A DNA stretch of 36,382 nt from RGIG5681 sp034180345 (GTDB taxonomy: Bacteria; Bacillota_I; Bacilli_A; Erysipelotrichales; Erysipelotrichaceae): positions 1 to 36,382 of the forward strand of contig JAXFOQ010000041.1 in NCBI GenBank assembly GCA_034180345.1, given 5' to 3'. Under the pieces are notes generated by a model, which saw nothing but the letters and a program-made list of their open reading frames with translations, ran no database searches and was not told the origin of the DNA. Of this stretch, positions 31,549-36,382 are shown in pieces; positions within the stretch are counted from its first letter, which is position 1; the number at the start of each line of letters is the position of its first letter. A program made the position numbers and the translations under genes.

Positions 31549-32211
31549 ATGGCTAGGATATTAGTGGTAGATGACGAAGAAAAAATTCGTGAAATGATTT
31601 ATAAATATGGTGTGCATGAGGGCTTTGAAATTACTCAAGCACAAAACGGCAAAGAAGCAGTGGCTTTATGTGCTGATAATGATTTTGATTTAATCATTAT
31701 GGATGTGATGATGCCTGAAATGAATGGCTTTAATGCCTATAAAAAAATTATAAATACCAAGAATATTCCTTGTATTTTTTTGACAGCCTTAAATGAGGAA
31801 TACGATCGTATCTATGGTTTTGGACTTGGGGCTGATGACTATGTTGCTAAACCCTTTAGTTTTAAAGAATTGATTATGAGAATTAAAGCGATATTAAATC
31901 GCACCTTAAAAAATTCAGGTGATAATATTATTATTGATACTTTAAAACTTGACTTAGATACTCGAACCTTAACCATTGATGAAGAAGAGGTTACCCTATC
32001 ACTTAAAGAGTATGAATTATTATTATATTTTTTAGAAAATCCTAATAAGGTTATCACTAGAGAAACCTTGTTATTTAAAATATGGGGTTATGATTATTTT
32101 GGTGATGATCGTACATTGGATACTCATATTAAATTATTACGCAAAGATTTAAAACAATATTCATCTAGGATTATTACTCATCGAGGAGTTGGTTATCGTT
32201 TTGAAAAATAA
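31549..32211 (+). CDS. OmpR/PhoB-family response regulator
   Basis: 220 residues. Receiver domain: D8-D9 acidic pair, phospho-acceptor D52 in I-M-D-V-M-M-P and the Lys of V-A-K-P-F. The winged-helix DNA-binding domain ends I-T-H-R-G-V-G-Y-R-F. Regulates transcription when phosphorylated by the adjacent kinase, whose start lies within its last codons. No ribosome site; a -10 is eight bases upstream. Confidence 0.94.
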   Translation: MARILVVDDEEKIREMIYKYGVHEGFEITQAQNGKEAVALCADNDFDLIIMDVMMPEMNGFNAYKKIINTKNIPCIFLTALNEEYDRIYGFGLGADDYVAKPFSFKELIMRIKAILNRTLKNSGDNIIIDTLKLDLDTRTLTIDEEEVTLSLKEYELLLYFLENPNKVITRETLLFKIWGYDYFGDDRTLDTHIKLLRKDLKQYSSRIITHRGVGYRFEK

Positions 32212-33643
32212 ATCATTACGCTTTCAAATATTGAGTTATTTATTATTTTTTATTCTTGTAATATTAGCTTTTCTATTGGTTTTACAATCGATAATGATCG
32301 ATGATTTTTATCGTCAATCAAAGGAGAGAACTTTAAGAGAAATCAACAAACATACCAAGGATATTTTAAATTCTAATGATTTTGAATTATTTGAAAAAAC
32401 TTTAAAGGCTGAAAGTTTTAATAATGAAGTATGTATTAAAGTTTTAACTAAAAATCATAAGATTATTGATGTTAATAATAAGGTTGGCTGTGAATTTGAA
32501 TTTGATGAAGTATATGTCAATGAAATAAGGAATGAACTAGCAACCAAGAATAATCATTTATTGGTAACCGAACATAAATTATATGGAAGTAAAGTCATTA
32601 TCTACGGTAGTAATTTTGTCTTTGATGGCGAAAAAATCATTGTTTTGACAGGGGCTAAAATCGCACCCATCGATGCGATGATGCAAACTTTTGAAAAACA
32701 GATCTTTTTGATTATCTTTGTCATTATTATTTCTACCTTCTTTTTAGCCTTGGTACTTGGCGAAATAGTTATTCGACCAATACAGGAAATAACCGAAGAA
32801 GTAAAACAGTTATTCCAGGGTAAGTATCATTCATTACCACTTTCTTCAAAAAATACAGAATTAGCTCGTTTAAATGAAGCACTTGTTAAGGCTAATCATA
32901 AGATTATTGAATCTGATCGTGCTAAAAAAGAATTAATTGCCAATGTTTCACACGACCTCAGAACCCCACTGACCATGATTCAAGGTTATGCAGAAATGAT
33001 TCGTGATATTAAAGAAGAAAACAACCCTGAAAATATTAATGTCATTATCAAAGAAACTGAACGCTTATCAGTGCTTGTTAATGACTTGTTGGATCTTAAT
33101 CGCCTCAATCACAAGGTGATGAATTTGCATATGGAAAAAATCTATGTAAATACCTTAATCACTGATGTTTATCATCAATTTGAAACAGCTTTTAAACGCG
33201 AAAATATTCAGGCAGAATTAGAAACACTGGTTGAAGATCAAGAAATAAAGATTGATGTTTTTAGAATTAAACAGGTACTCTATAATTTTATTAATAATGC
33301 GATGGTTTATAACAATAATGAAGTTAAAAAGGTGTGTATCAAAGCTTTAAATTTAGATGGCATTGTTGAAATCGGTGTCTATGATAACGGCATCGGCATT
33401 AAAGAAGAAGAATTTGACTTTGTCTTTGAGCGTTATTATCGCAATAATGAGCATCATAAACGCTTTGTATCAGGAAGTGGCATTGGTTTAGCCTTGGCTA
33501 AAGAAATATTAAATGCCCATGAATTGAAATTCGGAGTAAGGTCAGAGGTTGGTAGATATACAGAATTTTATTTCAGAATACCACTTGATAAACCGAAAGA
33601 ACTTTTCTCAAGAGATGATTTTAGAATTAATCGAATGAATTAA
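32201..33643 (+). CDS. Sensor histidine kinase of the OmpR-type pair
   Basis: 480 residues from TTG 32201. A GAGGAG lies at 32183-32188, and TTG 32189 touches it, so the later TTG is preferred though the spacing of 12 is long. Two membrane helices (about 8-32 and 168-188) enclose an extracellular sensor of about 135 residues. HAMP follows, then HisKA with H251 in N-V-S-H-D-L-R-T-P, and the HATPase domain (V-Y-D-N-G-I-G-I and S-G-S-G-I-G-L-A). The start overlaps the regulator by 11 bases. The signal is unknown; the next gene, a surface protein, is a possible target. Confidence 0.92.
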   Translation: MKNKSLRFQILSYLLFFILVILAFLLVLQSIMIDDFYRQSKERTLREINKHTKDILNSNDFELFEKTLKAESFNNEVCIKVLTKNHKIIDVNNKVGCEFEFDEVYVNEIRNELATKNNHLLVTEHKLYGSKVIIYGSNFVFDGEKIIVLTGAKIAPIDAMMQTFEKQIFLIIFVIIISTFFLALVLGEIVIRPIQEITEEVKQLFQGKYHSLPLSSKNTELARLNEALVKANHKIIESDRAKKELIANVSHDLRTPLTMIQGYAEMIRDIKEENNPENINVIIKETERLSVLVNDLLDLNRLNHKVMNLHMEKIYVNTLITDVYHQFETAFKRENIQAELETLVEDQEIKIDVFRIKQVLYNFINNAMVYNNNEVKKVCIKALNLDGIVEIGVYDNGIGIKEEEFDFVFERYYRNNEHHKRFVSGSGIGLALAKEILNAHELKFGVRSEVGRYTEFYFRIPLDKPKELFSRDDFRINRMN

Positions 33644-33710
33644 TAATAAAATATTTTCATTAATTTTCATAAACTTTTGTATTTTTTAGTTAGTTTGTTG
33701 TGCATATTAA

Positions 33711-33739
33711 TTGCTTAAAAATGATAAATCTATTATACT
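33711..33739 (+). promoter_or_regulatory. Promoter of the LPXTG surface protein
   Basis: TTGCTT (33711-33716), 17-base spacer, TATACT (33734-33739). It puts the RNA start near 33746, after the in-frame start codons at 33700 and 33721, and so supports the start at 33760 (or 33769). Confidence 0.6.
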
Positions 33740-33759
33740 TGAAATCTAAGAAAGGGTTT

Positions 33760-36097
33760 ATGAAAATTATGGTAAATAATAAACAAAAAGTGAATAAAAT
33801 TCTTTTGAATTTTGTTTCGATTACTATTTGCTTAATGATGTTTGTTACAGTCTTTGGTATTAATAAGACTGTTTCAGCACAGGTTGTTAAAACAGCACAG
33901 GATACAGCCTACATTAGTAAAGACAATAGTAATGAAGCTGTCGAAAAAGCTATCAGAGTATATAAAGAAATTGATGAAAATACTCATAGTATTAAATGGA
34001 CAGTTAAATTTAATCCTGGAAATGAAAATTGGACTAAGGGTATTTTCCATTATGTTTGGGTTCCCCAAAAAGAAAATGCTGAGATGTTTGTAAGTCGTGA
34101 ATATTCTACAGGACACAAAGATGAAATAAAAGATACTGAATTTAATGCCAGCAATAGATGGCTTTATACTTTTGCAAATGATAACGCTAATTTTAAAATC
34201 GAATACACCAATAGAATTCAAAATACACTAAAGGGTGGAAAGTATGATTCTAAAAATATTACTCAGGCAGTTGCTTTGAGTAATTTGAACTGGTGGGTTG
34301 ATGAAGGTCGCTTCACTGAGTTAATTGCTTCTAAGGAGCGAAATAAAAATTCAGTATGTACCTGGACTTTTACTACTCAACATACTCCAGAAACCAATTT
34401 ATATGATGTCCCAATTATTGCGGGCGTTGCTGCTGGTGATCATACTTGGCCAATGTTTGTTGCAAGTGGTCCTTTCGGCATCAATAAGTCTTTTAAAGTA
34501 ACTACCCCTGAAATAACTGAAGTTGGCAATATTAATGATTTGACAACTGGTGAAAAGGCTATAGTTGAACAAAAAATCAGAGCTGCAAATGACTTCAAAA
34601 ATGTTTTTGGCACTCCTGAACCATCGTTATTAAGGGGAATTGTAATTGAAAATGATGGAACAGCTAAAATCACCTATATTGATAATACTGTTCTTACTAT
34701 TCCAGGAACTGATTTGGTTACTAAAAAACCAGTAGTTAAACCAACTCCTGTTCCATATCCTAATAGACCTGCAAAATGGGTAGGTGTTGAATATGATGAA
34801 TCAGGAAATATCAACACTAGTGAACAATGGATCCAAAATATCCAAGAAATTAAAAATGCTGGTGGAAGCGTTAGTTTTGTTGAAGGACAAGGTAATGCTT
34901 ATATCGGTAATGGTAAAATTAAACCAAATGAAGATTCAAATAAGAATCATGTCAAAGTAAGAGTTACTTATGCTGATGATACCTATGTTGATGTTGAAGT
35001 TAATCAACCAATCAAAGCAATAAATAGCGAAGTTGAACCTAAGGTTGATACTACTAAGCTATATGTTAAGCAAAATCAAACAGGTGTTGAGAATACACTT
35101 AAGAGTAAATTTAGCGGGTTAACATTATCAATTTCTGGTTCTGAATTAAATGGCACCGGTTCTGATAAGGTATTGGCTGCTGTTGAAACAAAGAATTTAA
35201 GTGTTGAGAATTTTAATTCTGCAACTTTAGGACCTCAAAACACTAAATTGAAAGTTACCTATAAAGATGGAACTTTTGATGAAAAAGTTATTCCTGTTGT
35301 TGTTTATAAAACACCAGTAGCACCTAGTGAAAAGATGGCTGTTGGCAATATGAATCAACTAACAGCAACGGAAATGGCTACTGCTAAAAATAAAATTAGA
35401 CAAGCTAATCCAGATATGCCAGCAGAGTTTGTTATTGAAGTAAACGCTAATGGTAAGGCTTTTGTAAAACTTCCTGATAACTCAACAGTGATCAAGGAAT
35501 TTACACCAAGTGAATTATTTAAGACTCAAGCTGAGCTTACAACATTAAATAACCCAACCAAGACTAAGGTTGATAATCCATCTTCATTAACAACACCTGA
35601 AAAGGAAGCTGTTAAAAAAGGCTATCAAGGATGCCAATCCAAGTGCGCCAATTAAAGAGATCGAAGTTGATAATGAGGGTAATGCCACTGTTAAATATCA
35701 AGATGGTTCACAAACAACACTAACCAAAGATAAGACAGTAACACCTAAGACTCAAGCTGAGCTTACAACATTAAATAACCCAACCAAGACTAAGGTTGAT
35801 AATCCATCTTCATTAACAACACCTGAAAAGGAAGCTGTTAAAAAGGCTATCAAGGATGCCAATCCAAGTGCGCCAATTAAAGAGATCGAAGTTGATAATG
35901 AGGGTAATGCCACTGTTAAATATCAAGATGGTTCACAAACAACAATCACTAGAAGTAATTTGATCGTTGCTAAAGACAAAGCTATTTTACCTAATACTGG
36001 ATATTTCAATTATGAATATATTTATGGTTTAATTATGATTGTTTGTGCGTTCGTTTTGATTATATTTTCAAAATTTGATCGTAGTCAAAATAATTAA
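33760..36097 (+). pseudogene. LPXTG surface protein with repeats, interrupted by a one-base frameshift
   Basis: As written, the reading frame from ATG 33760 ends at 35655 after 631 residues. A run of six A at 35614-35619 has one base more than the matching run in the second repeat. With five A the frame continues to 36097, giving 778 residues. The whole protein has a signal peptide cleaved near V-S-A-Q (about residue 38), a unique, adhesin-like domain to about 240, and several helix-strand repeats of about 75-80 residues (start pattern L-T-x-x-E-K-x-x-V-K-K). It ends with the sortase signal LPNTG at 35987-36001, a membrane helix and K-F-D-R-S-Q-N-N. The truncated form would be secreted but not wall-anchored. 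AAAGGG is near the start, spacing poor for 33760, so ATG 33769 is possible. Could be a true pseudogene, a switching gene or a sequencing error. Confidence 0.8.
35521..35944 (+). repeat. Two direct repeats of 75 codons in the surface protein gene
   Basis: 35521-35719 and 35747-35944 are identical apart from one extra A in the first copy (35614-35619, six A against five at 35840-35844). The repeat period is 226 bases, 225 plus the inserted A. More diverged copies of the same unit occur earlier, near 34513-34730 and 35332-35520. Confidence 0.95.
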
Positions 36098-36117
36098 TAA
36101 TAATTTTGTTGAAATTT

Positions 36118-36152
36118 AAAAGTCCGATACCTTATTGTGTCGGGCTTTTATT
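36118..36152 (+). terminator. Rho-independent terminator of the surface protein gene
   Basis: AAAAGTCCGATAC (36118-36130) pairs with GTGTCGGGCTTTT (36137-36149), including two G-U pairs, followed by a T-rich tail. Confidence 0.88.
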
Positions 36153-36197
36153 ATTAAAATGTTGTAATATTCATTTAACTAGATTAAATATTTTGTT

Positions 36198-36382
36198 GTG
36201 CTATAATAACAATATATTTAAGGTAATTGTTTATTATATTAAAAAGATAACTATATAGAAAACAAGTAGTTTTGATGAAATAGTTTGAAAATTAAAACTG
36301 TTATAAAAGTTATTGTAAAGGATCTTTGAAAAGTGAATATGTGTACGAAGAAAACAACTATCCTTGATAGTTTGAATATCAA
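36198..36382 (+). promoter_or_regulatory. Probable rRNA operon promoter and leader (boxA-like)
   Basis: The last 230 bases have no ORF. An extended -10 TGTGCTATAAT (TATAAT at 36202-36207) begins a leader that contains GATCTTTGAAAAGTGAAT (36321-36338), close to the CTTTGAAAACT boxA region before 16S genes in Firmicutes. A small CTATC/GATAG hairpin follows at about 36358-36370. The 16S gene would begin just outside the window. No good -35 is seen. Confidence 0.5.

Noticed and set aside
33644..33710. A terminator after the histidine kinase
   Set aside because: Only A/T-rich sequence; I could not build a stable hairpin followed by a T tract.
33874..34221. A 115-codon minus-strand frame inside the surface protein
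   Set aside because: No ribosome site or family pattern, and it lies opposite a clearly coding region with signal peptide and repeats.
35611..35625. Programmed -1 frameshifting at A-AAA-AAG
   Set aside because: The frame needs +1 (or loss of one A) to continue, not -1. The second repeat has the ordinary five A, so a mutation or slippage is simpler.
35521..35944. CRISPR-like repeats
   Set aside because: Only two long copies, coding in one frame, with no short spacers; no cas genes in the window.

Overview
AT-rich bacterial chromosome segment from a low-GC Bacillota (Firmicutes). Markers are EzrA, RqcH, a tyrosine T-box, an S4-type rpsD leader, WXG100/EssC type VII secretion genes and an LPXTG surface protein. 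TGA is used as a stop in several tightly overlapping genes, so this is the standard code and not a Mycoplasma-type code. Composition and gene content fit Erysipelotrichia or a nearby reduced lineage, but the species cannot be named from this window.

Region 1 (1-9220): the end of an IS3-like element abuts a dense operon-like run. It holds two WXG100 proteins, a large secreted Big_2 protein of unknown function, an EssC-like ATPase, a YukD/EsaB-like ubiquitin-fold protein and a membrane-bound GH73-type glucosaminidase. It reads as a compact type VII secretion locus without recognisable EssA, EssB or EsaA in view. The IS may have cut off the upstream part.

Region 2 (9189-18435): core functions. 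rluB, rqcH (minus), gmk, rpsD (minus, with a structured leader), then ezrA-nifZ-thiI-pepP as an overlapping run ending in a terminator.

Region 3 (18449-24082): a two-gene ABC exporter, a convergent metallophosphoesterase with an altered catalytic motif, a gene-free stretch that looks like a C-rich small RNA, and a translationally coupled pair of a PII-like protein and a CPA2 cation/proton antiporter.

Region 4 (24217-31516): RNA modification and translation. Two U32 proteins (TrhP type) and two SpoU methyltransferases in one overlapping operon, acylphosphatase, a GNAT acetyltransferase, T-box-controlled tyrS, a small lipoprotein and an Mrp/ApbC Fe-S carrier.

Region 5 (31549-36382): an OmpR-type two-component system, then a large LPXTG surface protein. 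A one-base insertion in the first of two otherwise identical 75-codon repeats breaks its frame; recombination between the repeats would restore it. The window closes in what looks like the leader of an rRNA operon (extended -10 and boxA-like motif).

A window-wide pattern is that six genes lack a Shine-Dalgarno sequence and carry a -10 hexamer 6-10 bases before the ATG, which suggests leaderless transcripts.
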